Source of the DNA: Epiperipatus broadwayi | Lineage: Eukaryota; Onychophora; Udeonychophora; Euonychophora; Peripatidae | Direction: 5' to 3' | DNA length: 64,000 nucleotides | Assembly (NCBI GenBank): GCA_028023455.1 | Contig: JAQFVV010000020.1 | Location: 5,191,092 to 5,255,091 of the forward strand | Shown: in pieces, positions 13,181-22,968 of the stretch | How positions within the stretch are numbered: position 1 is the stretch's first letter | Layout of the letters: each line of letters opens with the position of its first letter | Notes under the pieces: generated by a model | Told to the model about the DNA's origin: nothing | The model's input: the letters and a program-made list of their open reading frames with translations, nothing else | Databases searched by the model: none | Program-made: the position numbers and the translations under genes

Positions 13181-13759
13181 AACAAGCTGAATTTAATAGA
13201 TGTTGTAGTATAGTGGATCATGTCCAAGTATTGAGATAAGTTATAGAAATTACCAATGAATACAAGTTGCCATTATGCTTTGCATTTGTAGATTATGAAA
13301 AAGCATTTGATTCTATAAGCATTTCTTCAGTGATTAAAGCATTGGATCATCAGGGTATGTACCCAGGATTTACAAAAATGTAACAGCAACAATTTTTACT
13401 AAGAATATTAACATTGAGGAGTGTGTATGACAGGGTGACTCCTTATCTTCAAAACCTTTTACAGCAATTTTGAAAGAAGTATTTTGTGGATTAAAATGGG
13501 AAGCTAAAGGAGTGAAAGTAAATGGAGAATATTTAAGTCATTTAGATTTTGCAGATGATGTAGTTGTTTTTGCAAACAATGCTGTAGAGTTTCAGAAGTA
13601 TTGCAAGAGTTCTCAGATGAAGGTAAAAAAGTAGAATTAAAGATAAATATTAAAAAGACTAAAGTAATGTTCAATGGATTTTCTCAAAGGAAGAAATAAA
13701 GATTGATAATAAGGAGTTAGAAGAAGTTAAACTACAAATATCTTGGTCACATTATTGCT

Positions 13760-13937
13760 ACAAATGGAAACATAATATCTGGAAATTAATGAACATATTC
13801 ACAGAAAAGGTAATTTTTTTAATATTTAACTTTATTGCTGCCTAGCATGCTTTCAATATATTTACTATATCATAATATTATGTTGGCTCAGAAAAGAAGA
13901 AAATTAATAACTATTAAATTACAAATTGAAACATAAT
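13760..13937. mobile_element. 144-bp insertion with 17-bp TSD in RTE copy A
   Basis: ACAAATGGAAACATAAT at 13760-13776 and ACAAATTGAAACATAAT at 13921-13937 flank 144 bp absent from the other RTE copies. The insert has no A tail, frame or terminal repeat that I can see. The long duplication suggests target-primed insertion. Confidence 0.65.
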
Positions 13938-14481
13938 GGGTGAATTTAATCATAGAATTAAATTTGGTTGGAGTGCTTTTGATAGAAATAATTCAATATT
14001 AACAAGAAATATGTCTATGCATTTGATAATGGTTTTTAATAAAAGTGTATTATTAGTTCTTACTTGTGGATATGAGACTTGGACATGTACAAAAAAAGCA
14101 ATACAGAGACTTCAAGCCACTCAATGAAGTAGAGGGAAATCAATGTTAGGAATAACAAGAAGAGATCAAAAATGAAATACATGAGTGAAAGAACAAATAG
14201 GTGTTATTGGCAACATTGAAAGAATTAAGAGACTAAAGTGGAATTGGACTGGACACATTGTTAGAAGTGATGATGATAATGGATAGTTGGAATCTTAAAC
14301 TGAATTCCAAGAGATTGTAACAGACCTAGAAAAAGATTCCACGTAAGATGCATGAATGAAATAATAAAGTCTGTTGGATTGATATGGAGAAAAGAGGATA
14401 GAGATCAAATAAGATGGATTGAATTTGGAGAAACCATTTTGCTTTGGGTCAATAATGTTTTAAAATGATGATAATTCTACA

Positions 14482-16060
14482 TAAATAGTGCAATAAATTC
14501 TGTTTGAGCAATCTTATCATCCTCAACTTTTCTACCAACATAATAGTTTGTCTCAGAAAAAAATCAAATACAATATATCCCTCTGCAAACAACTTGAAAT
14601 TTATTACACTTGAGGATATTGATCAAAAAATTTCACAAAAATAATTTTAAAAAACTAAATGAACATATTCTGACAAAACTATCAACTTTACATTATGCGG
14701 TAACAGTTTGCTATTCTTCCCAAGCTATTTTTTTAGTACAAGAATCAATCTTAAGAGGACAAACTTACAGATTATGTTGCATGCCAAGTTAACTTTAAAG
14801 CAGCTTTTGATCTAGTCAACTGGGAATATCTTTTCATTGTCTTGCACAAACATTTGTCTGGAACATAATAATATGATGATTGCTATCATGAACGATCTCA
14901 CTAATAGATCAACTAAACTGAAGTATTATATATGACTATCAAACAACTTTCAAAACTAATCATGGCACTCCATATAGGATTCCATAAAGACCTCATTGCT
15001 ATTTGCAATTTATCTAGATCCCCTGATTAAAGAAAAAGATCTTCAGTGATTGATCTTTTTTTTCTTCATCTTGAAACTATTATCCAAATCATATTCTCTA
15101 TTGATGATGTCCTGATAATCTTTAGAAGCCTCCAGAACATTTATACCACTCTAAATATTTTAAATAAATTTCAAATATCAACTGGTTCCACAATACAAAT
15201 TATCTTTGTGGCAGCTATCTACAGACCACAAATTACCATCTTTCTTCAAGGATAATTGCACATCCTTTCTTGACATTCCACTTATTCTGTCTAAAACACA
15301 ACTGACCCATCATTTAAATAGTCTTATCATGAACACATTTAGTAAAAAAAATGAATGTAGTTTGTCCAAAATGCAGTATCCCATTATGAAAGTTTGTATA
15401 CTGGAATGCTAGTCTTTATGGAATACTTACCTACTGTAGTCCATGAATGTGGCTTTTTAAAAAGACCTATGATAAACTTATGTCTGTAATAAAATCATAG
15501 ATCTAGGACTCATTTTCACATCTTCTACTTATCAGAACAGCATACTTTCCTATTTGCAAAGGAGAGCTTAATTTGATATGGCCCAAATCTATTCTAACTT
15601 ACATTAGGGCCAAAGTGTATATTGTGATACTTACCAATTCAATACTTAGTACCATCTCTCCTCCAATCCCATTGCTTGCTACAATCTCATATGTTAAACA
15701 GTCATTTTTCACAGATCATGCCATTAAACTTGCTATGCCATTAAACTTGCTAATTTATCAGATCAGTAATAACATCAAATCTCTCATTGGCATATCATTT
15801 AAAGATTTAAATAAAATAACATTCATCTAGATATTTATGGACAACCCAATTGTTAAAACTCTAATCGAGTTCCAGGACCTTTGTGCTCCTCAATCATGAT
15901 AGAATTTTTTTAAATTTATTACAGGGTACAATTCCAATGACTGATTTAAAACTAAATCTTGAACTTACATGTGTTTTGTACAATCCAAAAAAAATGTTAC
16001 ACTTTTTCAAACCTGCCCAGCCTTCTCATTTTATGCCTATGTGTATTTCATAAGAATACA
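14482..16060 (+). pseudogene. LINE relic, reverse transcriptase part
   Basis: Continuation of the LINE left of the RTE insertion. In changing frames one reads VNFKAAFDLVNWEYLF near 14795 (first catalytic aspartate block), then SIDDVLIIFRSLQNIYTTL near 15095 (second block, A/S-I-DD), followed by NKFQISTGSTIQI, which fits the segment after the catalytic DD in Tx1/L1-like enzymes. Frames at 15046-15412 and 15573-15830 are fragments. Several stops and frameshifts. The right limit is approximate. Confidence 0.6.
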
Positions 16061-16080
16061 ATCAACCTCAAGCAATTAAT

Positions 16081-16220
16081 ATATATATCAAAAATACTTT
16101 CAGCCCTACAATGCATCAGTAATTAACAACACACTAAGGATTATGTAACATATATATATCAAAAATACTTTCAGCCCTACAGTGCATCTGTAATTAACAA
16201 CACACTAAGGATTATGTAAC
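16081..16220. repeat. Two-copy tandem duplication, 71-bp unit
   Basis: The unit starting ATATATATCAAAAATACTTT and ending ACTAAGGATTATGTAAC is repeated once, 71 bp apart, with two substitutions. Confidence 0.9.
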
Positions 16221-16579
16221 TCCCATTCTGTTCCATAATATTTGACAATAAAAAATACAATGTACTAACAAAAAACAAGAAATGGTTTAATTCATAACTT
16301 TACATTTTCAAAATTTACCAGGAATATCATGACCAGAACTTAGCAATTAACAATCTACCTCAGTTGTGATCTCACATAGTTTAAACCTTTATTTCCTTTA
16401 GCACTCCCCGTCAGATTTCATTCTTGGAACCAAATATCTATACACTTTTCAGTTCAGTTATCATGATTATGCAACATTAGAAAAGATCACTCTTTAATCA
16501 CACTTCATGGGAGTTAAACAATATATTATATTACCTGTACCACTATGGTTGCAGTTCATCGTACCTTTACCTATGTAAC

Positions 16580-16778
16580 ATAAATTTATTCTAAAATAGG
16601 CAAAACTCTCAATACAGTAGTAGCAACTCAGTGCAAGCCAGAGTAATCAATAGATGCCAGAAGGCTTGTGCATTAAATCCCTCTCTAGTGCCTACTCATC
16701 CAATATCTTCAGACTAGTTTCTAGCTTGTGGCCTTTGTCAGTGAGGAACCTTGGTGAACTTGTGATAAATTTATTCTA
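16580..16778 (+). mobile_element. Hairpin-family A element, one arm only, 14-bp TSD
   Basis: ATAAATTTATTCTA at 16580-16593 and 16765-16778 flanks 171 bp. The body starts AAATAGGCAAAACTCTCAAT and stops within GTGAGGAACCTTGGTG, so only one hairpin arm of the family is present and the tail end is missing. The clean 14-bp duplication shows that this truncated form inserted as such. Confidence 0.85.
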
Positions 16779-17173
16779 CTGTAAATATATTAATATTTGT
16801 ATATAGTTTGTTATCAATAAAGTTTCTTTTTAATAAAAAAAAAAAAGTTAAAACCTAGAAATCATTTGATTATTTTAAAGACTTCAATAATGGCTCAGAC
16901 TTGAATCAAATCAAAAAGAAGATACCTTATTTGCTACTATGAATTTCTATACAGAAAGCTTATATAAAAAAGAGTAATTTACCATAACATAAAAACAATC
17001 ACTATCCTAAACAAATAAGTTTTTATAGAATTTTTCTGAATAAATTGTATCATTATAGACCTTTTTACTACAATTACATAAATATTTTGAGGTCCAATTG
17101 ACTCAATTCATAAAGAATCAATTTTTTCAAACGAAAAACCCTTTTCACCAACAAATTGTCAACCAAGCATGAA

Positions 17174-17577
17174 AAAGGCTAATCTTTAGTTTATTACAAT
17201 TTGTAAACATAGCGCTATATAAATAAATGCCTCATTTACATATGTTTAGTTTCATTTAAGAGTGCCGTTTCATAAATTCTAGATAATTCCGTTGACGTCA
17301 TTCATTCAGACATAGTAAACAGTAATTTAAAGTGATTGATTTATCCTCACACTTTCATATCCAGTACTTAAGATTTGTCCATATATAAGCACTTGGGTGG
17401 AATGAATAAGTGGATTCATTTATTCGTTAGCAAAGACTTTATCTTGTGTTGGAAATGAAAGTATTTATTTATTATTATTAACATTCATAAAAAGCGCACT
17501 TATGTTAGCTTGAAAGGCTAATCTTTAGTTTATTACAATTTATAATCATAGCGCTATATAAATAAATGCCTCATTTA
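17174..17577. repeat. 65-bp direct repeats enclosing CRE and TATA motifs
   Basis: The segment from AAAGGCTAATCTTTAGTTTA to AATGCCTCATTTA occurs at 17174-17238 and 17513-17577 with few differences. Between them lie the CRE palindrome TGACGTCA (17293-17300) and TATATAAG (17382-17389). The arrangement resembles a tiny element with terminal direct repeats or a duplicated promoter segment; no frame of note is inside. Confidence 0.6.
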
Positions 17578-17599
17578 AAAGAAAAGAAAGTAATATGAA

Positions 17600-18245
17600 T
17601 ATATTTTAAATGAGAAAATAATTGAATACCTGGAATTCTATAAAATAGTACAAAAAAGAATTAGTGATGTTATCAAAATATAAAATGAGTCTGCAAAGAA
17701 AGCTACAGACAAAAGAAGTCTCAATCAATATCTTGTTAGTGATTTAAAAAGAAGGAGGATTGTGAAACATGCAGAAAAATTCTACAAAAAAAAAGTTTAA
17801 TAAAAACAAACTATAACAGTTATAGTCTTTTTTGAAATACCAATGTATATAAATGAAAAATTGAGATTTGCAATTAAATATACAAAGAATAGGAAAGCTC
17901 CAGTCAAGCGTTGGTGGTCGAGTGGTCAGCGCGGTTGCTTTACAAGCAGTTGTCCTGGGTTTGCGGGTTCGCTTCCCGGACGATGCTTTGACACATGAAA
18001 AAGAAATTATTTTCAATATTTTAAGAAAGGGCATATAAAGAAGTAGAAACAATGGCAAAAAAATATATAGCAATAAAGATGTACCAAACGATCAAAAGAA
18101 TGCAGTAGTAACAGTGCTATTTAAGAAATGTGAAAATGATATCAATTAAATGATGGAATTCATATAAGAAATTTGATATTAGACTGATAATATAAATGTG
18201 ATAATCACGTGGCTTTCAGGAAAGGATTAATGAGTTTTAATGTCC
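17600..18245 (+). mobile_element. RTE relic, copy D
   Basis: Nucleotide similarity to the middle of the 50.2-kb RTE: near 17620 the region coding RIEYLKFCKMV, near 18100 the region coding KNAVIILIFKKGD, and at the end the segment for GFKSGF. The frames are destroyed. A SINE sits inside at 17903. Confidence 0.6.
17903..18003 (+). mobile_element. tRNA-derived SINE, long-variable-arm type
   Basis: Starts GTCAAGCGTTGGTGGTCGAG, has the hairpin GCTTTACAAGC, the T-arm GCGGGTTCGCTTCCCGG and ends GATGCTTTGACACATGAAAA. A and B box positions are well kept. It is inserted in RTE relic D. Confidence 0.85.
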
Positions 18246-18296
18246 TGTTTAACATAGCACAGTGGTAGAATGATGGATTATTTCTTATATATATAT

Positions 18297-18380
18297 ATGT
18301 CAAAGCATTGACCGGGAAGCGAACCCGGGCCAGCTGCTTGGAAGGCAGCTATGCTAACCGCTAGGCCACCAACGCTTGAC
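18297..18380 (-). mobile_element. tRNA-Gly-derived SINE, best-kept copy
   Basis: On the minus strand, GCGTTGG pairs with the closing CAATGC, the D arm reads GGCCTAGCGGTTAGCA, the anticodon arm GCTGCCTTCCAAGCAGC and the T arm CCGGGTTCGCTTCCCGG. TGGATTA on both sides (18274-18280 and 18384-18390) is a likely target-site duplication, which marks it as an inserted copy despite the good cloverleaf. Confidence 0.85.
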
Positions 18381-18390
18381 TCGTGGATTA

Positions 18391-19476
18391 ATTCTTTGCT
18401 GAGGAAAAGTAAAAAAAAAATAACACCTCAATTTGATCAATTAAACAGGATTAAATAATTAACTTATCTTTGGATAATTGAATGTCATATGACTTCCCAT
18501 GCATCTGAATATATTTTGTATATAATATTAGTTAGTAATATTACAATCAACTATGTGACATTTTGTAATTATTATATTTACTCAAAAGACCATTATCGCT
18601 AATTTTATCATCTTTTTACCGTTGATATATATTATTTTTATTAAATCTGCACATAATTATTTCAATTATTATGTGACATTTTTAACTCCCGTTGTTTTAT
18701 AGAAAAAAATACTGAGCTTTTTAAAAAAATAATTAAATGTGTATTATACAAATGCATAATTCATAAAATTCTAGTTTTTGTTTTGTTAAAAATTAACCTT
18801 CTTTAAAATTACAGCGTACTTTTTGTTCAAAATTCATTATATTCCATGTTGAAAAAAACAAACAAATAAAGCACTCTCTGATCTTTTCAATACTTAACAA
18901 TAACGATTCTCAATTTTAAAACATTATTTTTTGATTTTATTTATAACCATTCTTTTCAAATACAGTAATCGCTAACTTCATTACGTTCCAAGCCTTCCTG
19001 TTGACATCTGAATCAATAAAAGTAAATCTAAAATATATATATGTTTAACCTATATATACACACACGCATGTACGATTAAATTTAATTTTCAAAATATGCA
19101 CATTAGTACATCAATAAATTAATTGATAAAAAACAAACAATAATACAGTTATGATAAAGACAATACAATAATTAATCGACAAAGAAAGAAAACAATCACG
19201 TCTTCACTGCGTGCTGAGTGCACAACATGAGAAAGTAGCTGACTAAAAAATGATTAATATTGATACTTACTTAGCTAGTAGATTACTGAAACTGTGGATA
19301 ATAAGTTGCAGACAAGTAGAATAATCAGAATAGTATATTCATATTTTTCCAGTTTATGCAAATTGATAAATTGGAATACAATATATTTCGATAAATATAA
19401 CTGTTACCTCATTTTCTGTATAATTGTAATTTTAAATAAATGTTAAAACATTTAAACCAGAAAAGGCATACATTTG
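18391..19476. other. AT-rich DNA, no gene seen
   Basis: No frame or repeat match recognised apart from short AT microsatellite runs. Confidence 0.5.
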
Positions 19477-20299
19477 TTTAAAATATCTTGGTTCAAGCTA
19501 AAGCCTTTCCATACTTCAAATATCATAATCATAGCTTTATAAAATAATCTTGCTAATTTTGTCATTATATGTACTTGCTTGTTGCTTGTAAGATATACAT
19601 AAAGTTAAATTTCCTATTTTTGTCTAAATTTATGTAAATGTTGTTAGAGAGGCCATTTTTTTGGATAAAGGTATGCTGGCTTCTTTTTTTCTTTATAGTG
19701 CATCATGTCTTTGGCTATAATCCATGCCTCCTTAATCTTTCTTTTTCTATCATCTATTTCAGTGCATACTATAGTCGCCTTGGAGAGATCAAATTCATGG
19801 CCTGACTTCATCTTATGATCTAAAAATATTGAAGAGTATTTATTGCTTCTTTTTGCCTTTTATACAAGTAGCTGTTTTGGACTAGTCTTGTGGACAAGTT
19901 TCTCATTGTTTTCACATAATATGCATTTGAACAATTAGTATTTTTGTTCTTGATTTTATAAATCACTTCATGCACACTCTCCCTAGTTATTTTGTCTTTA
20001 GAATTATTCAATAGTATTTCAAACAGAAGCATATATTTTTTTGCACATATATTTTTCAGTTTCTGAGTCATCTTTGGCACAGTCCATTTTTCTCATTAGA
20101 GCAGGGTTGTATTGAGTTTTTTCTCGAGGTTATATCCCATGTTTTTTAGATCTTTGGTAGGTATCTATATTGTTTAACTTTATGTAAATCTTACAAATAA
20201 CAAGCAAGTACATATAATAACAATATTAGCAAGATTTATTTATAAAACTACGATTAAGATACTGAAGTATCAAAAGCGCTTAAGATATTTTAAACTAAT
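19477..20299. repeat. Inverted repeats around a Penelope fragment
   Basis: Arms of about 130 bp, 19477-19610 and 20172-20299, match in inverted orientation through TTTAAAATATCTT, ATACTTC, AATCTTGCTAAT, ATATGTACTTGCTTGTT and ACATAAAGTTAAA. They enclose the GIY-YIG remnant on the minus strand. Penelope-like elements often carry terminal repeats in direct or inverted order, so the arms may belong to the element. Confidence 0.75.
19650..20080 (-). pseudogene. Penelope-like element GIY-YIG endonuclease remnant
   Basis: The minus frame 20080-19820 (86 codons) carries IYKIKNKNTNCSNAYYVKTM then RNLSTRLVQ, matching the start of the Penelope GIY-YIG domain (Y-x-I-x-C-x-x-C-x-x-x-YIG-x-T-x-RNL-x-x-R); the YIG core is changed to YYV. 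Beyond a frameshift near 19820, another frame gives DHKMKSGHEFDLSKATIV and RKRKIKEAWIIAKD, the conserved H-x-FDW-like and RK-x-x-EAW-x-I blocks of the same domain. The N-terminal reverse transcriptase is missing. Presumed role when intact: second-strand or target cleavage during retrotransposition. Confidence 0.7.
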
Positions 20300-20599
20300 G
20301 CCTGCCATTTCTGATTTAAATCTTTTAACATTTACTTAAAATTACCATTTATTTCATAATGAAATCGAGTAAAAGTTTTGAAATATTTAAATGAAAATGT
20401 AAGATAGTCTCAATAGGAAGGTAAGGAAAAGTTACTGTATGATTAAAAAAAATATCCCTCAATTAATTTTTGAATAAATAAACTTTCAAATAAAATTTGA
20501 AAACAAAGTTTAAAATTGTTACAATTAAAAATTATGCTTTATAATAAAACATTAATTTAAAGTTGTAATTATAAATTTTATTAAACGCCCATTATTATA

Positions 20600-20850
20600 T
20601 TAAGTAATAATTTACTAAGGCTGTAACCTTAGAAATAAGCGTCTGAAAAATACGAAGGTAGGGACCTCTATAGGTCTTAAAACACAAGCTTACGCTATGA
20701 AGTAAGCTTGTGTTTTAAGACCTATAGAGGTCCCTACCTTCGTATTTTTCAGACGCTTATTTGTGTTTTAAGACCTATAGAGGTCCCTACCTTCGTATTT
20801 TTCAGACGCTTACTTCTAAGGATACAGCCTTAGTAAATTATTACTTAATA
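20600..20850. mobile_element. Palindromic MITE (family F), duplicated-core copy
   Basis: Outer arms (AGTAATAATTTACTAAGGCT with its inverted partner near 20815-20848) surround an inner near-perfect palindrome built on GGGACCTCTATAGGTCTTAA. The right half contains a 53-bp tandem duplication (starts at 20710 and 20763), so the core sequence is present three times. No coding capacity. Confidence 0.8.
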
Positions 20851-20907
20851 AAACATTAAATAATAAATGTATTATAAAAATTTCCCTACATTCACATATA
20901 CAATTTT

Positions 20908-21066
20908 ATGGAGATTGTTGATGTGTCAGATAGAGTGGCGAGATAGTTATTCAACTTAATGGTAGATATCAACTGCAGATAACCGAGGTTTATGCTACGA
21001 ACCAGATATTGGATTAAATTTAATGAAACCTTCATGCTACAATGGTCTGATAATAATTTAAAATGA
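20908..21066 (+). mobile_element. RTE internal-deletion derivative
   Basis: An endonuclease-region piece (GAGATTGTTGATGTGTCAGA, equivalent to 50.88 kb) is joined near 21000 directly to the 3' end of the element (GGATTAAATTTAATGAAACC, equivalent to 53.41 kb). About 2.4 kb is missing between. Confidence 0.7.
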
Positions 21067-21459
21067 TTGTAACAATATATTGTACATATATGTAAAAAAA
21101 AAAAAGAAGAAGAAAAGAGAAACAATGCATAACACTACCTGAAGTCAATATAAAATATTTAAGATGCTCCATTAACTATATTATCCTAGCAACACTACCC
21201 CTTTAAACAAATAAAAAAAGAGCTCGCATTTTATTACTGCACTAAAAAGAATTTCCTTTTCAATGTTGGTGCTAAAATTTGAGCTTTCATTCTTGATTTA
21301 AAGGAGGAGTGTGGCTGGAATAATATCTATGAGATGTTTCAAATATTATATATATAATTATTTAATCCATGTTTTTCAATTAGCATTTTATTAATACTTA
21401 TTTTGAATGATTGTACTTTTTAATTATACTTATATAATGAAACAATTTTATTATATAAA

Positions 21460-22219
21460 AATTTAAATTAGAACTTGTAAATTATTTTCAAATATTAACA
21501 GATTTTGAAGAGATTTAGGTTTAAATGAAATAAATAGAAAGATAACTGATACATTTTTAAAAACTGCAACAAACATAGCTTGTACAAAAAAGCAGCCATT
21601 GACCAGTAAAAAAAAATTTTTTTTCATAGGTCAAATACGTTGACCGGGAAACGAACCCGGGCCAGCTGCTTGGAAGGCAGCTATGCTAAACACTAGGCCA
21701 CCAATGCTTGACTTTGAGCAATAAAATTTCTATTGAGACAAGACAATTTATGAAGAAAAGAAGAAATATGAAAATATATAAAAATGATGTATTAAGAAGG
21801 ATTGATGGCCTAGAATTTTGTAAAATGGTATGAAAAAAAAATTGATAATGATATAAGAAAATATAATTCTGAATAAGTAAGGAAAGCTATGGAAGAGAAT
21901 AAAGATCTCAAGAGTATAAACCAACATCTTTGTATTGGTAGGAAATTTATTTCTGCAATAAGAGAAAAAGATGAAACTATTACTAAAATAAGTGATGAGA
22001 TCATGCAATGTGTAAAGTTCTATCAAGAATTATTTAGAAATAAAAACAAGAAATGGTATTTACTACAACCATTATATTTTCTGAATTAACCAGAATATTA
22101 AATGAAGAAGTGCAATTAAATCTATGAAGAATGAAAAAGTTCCAGGTAATGATGGAATTATAATCAATATCTTAAAAGAAGCAAGTGAAGAAATAGAAAA
22201 AAAATTAGCAAAGTTATAT
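21460..22219 (+). mobile_element. RTE copy C, first part
   Basis: Begins inside the endonuclease-RT linker (5'-truncated) and reads on through the region coding KIYKNDVLRRI, with the frame 21889-22089 giving QHLCIGRKFISAIREKDETI. A SINE interrupts it at 21625. It stops at TTATATA (22219), where a 2.1-kb element is inserted, and resumes at 24357. Confidence 0.8.
21625..21712 (-). mobile_element. tRNA-Gly-derived SINE within RTE copy C
   Basis: Minus strand: CAAGCATTGGTGGCC, GCTGCCTTCCAAGCAGC, CCGGGTTCGTTTCCCGG, closing TCAACGTATTTGACCTATG. The T run to the left is its A tail. RTE sequence flanks both sides. Confidence 0.85.
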
Positions 22220-22673
22220 ATTGAACCTGATTGAAATCCGGTTCAATGGTGTTGTTATTAAACAAAAAAAAAAAAAGAAATTTATTAAGCTTTTAATTTT
22301 AATTAAACGTAGAGTTTAAATTTGCAATATTATTTAAAAAGAATGCGTGTATCCAAGTATACACGCGTTTATATGTAAAACGGATTTTTTAAAAATGTTT
22401 ATCGATTTATTTTAAAATAGTTTTCATATACCGCCTGTTTTTAAATCCATTTGATTTAAAAACAAGCTGGCTAGCTAATTGCATTCCTGTTGCTTTTATT
22501 TTAATTATTGTAAACAATTTTGATAGCGGAGATTTGATTTTTATGTTGTTGTTTTCATTTCAATAAATCCTGGGTGGAATTCTTAGATAGATTGAGCGGG
22601 AGATTAATATTTGCCCTGCCTAAGGCGTAGAAATTGACAACAAGTAAAGTGTTTCGCGGGAAATGGAGTAATG

Positions 22674-22706
22674 TATAAATAGCCCCGAAAATTTGGAGTG
22701 TCAGTT
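22674..22706 (+). promoter_or_regulatory. TATA plus initiator core promoter
   Basis: TATAAAT at 22674-22680 and TCAGTT at 22701-22706 place the presumed start A (22703) 29 bases from the first T of the TATA box, the standard RNA polymerase II spacing. TCAGTT is the animal initiator consensus. Confidence 0.6.
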
Positions 22707-22800
22707 TAAGCTGTTTATCAAGTGAGAATTTATATCAGCGTGGACATTTAATTTCTTAAAGGACATCAGCTGTTATTAAATACTTTTGCCTGCAACAAAA

Positions 22801-22968
22801 TGAAAAATTCTATACTTGTTACCACCACCCGAATGGCTTGCTAACTCCACAAAAGATGGATCCCTGACTTCCAAGTTTGCTCCAGTAACACCTTGGACAC
22901 CTAAAAGAAGCCGAAACCTCTCTACATCTACCTTGATGCCTAAAGAACCTGAAAATGAACTTAAGTAA
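22801..22968 (+). pseudogene. Coding-like stretch downstream of the promoter
   Basis: Between TGA at 22801 and TAA at 22966 one frame reads LPPPEWLANSTKDGSLTSKF then APVTPWTPKRSRNLSTSTLM and so on, proline/serine/threonine rich with balanced codon use unlike the surrounding AT-rich DNA. It has no upstream ATG in frame; an ATG at 22800 is in another frame and stops after 14 codons. GTAAAAGT at 22965 could be a splice donor. I do not recognise a family. It may be a relic exon or chance. Confidence 0.3.

Larger units (their letters stand above)
10194..14473 (+). mobile_element. RTE-type retrotransposon, copy A (decayed, interrupted)
   Basis: Near full-length relative of the 50.2-kb element: the same 5' leader (GGTTGCAGAAAGAAATTTGC at 10196), endonuclease, reverse transcriptase and tail. 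ATTCTACA at 10186-10193 and 14474-14481 is the probable target-site duplication. Endonuclease frames survive at 10917-11180 (GDFNARIGK) and 11188-11559 (SDHRLV). Reverse transcriptase pieces read YEKAFDSIS near 13290 and LDFADDVVVFANNA near 13540. Many stops and indels. It is interrupted by a 988-bp DNA element at 12185 and a 144-bp insert at 13777. Not functional. Confidence 0.85.

Noticed and set aside
16081-16220. CRISPR or satellite array
   Set aside because: Only two 71-bp units with no spacer pattern; a simple tandem duplication in eukaryotic DNA.
17744-18073. 109-codon minus-strand frame
   Set aside because: It crosses a SINE inserted in RTE relic D and is antisense to both.
18297-18380. 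Functional tRNA-Gly(TCC) gene
   Set aside because: The cloverleaf is good, but TGGATTA duplications flank it and four near-identical copies with defects share its extended ends, so it is a SINE insertion.
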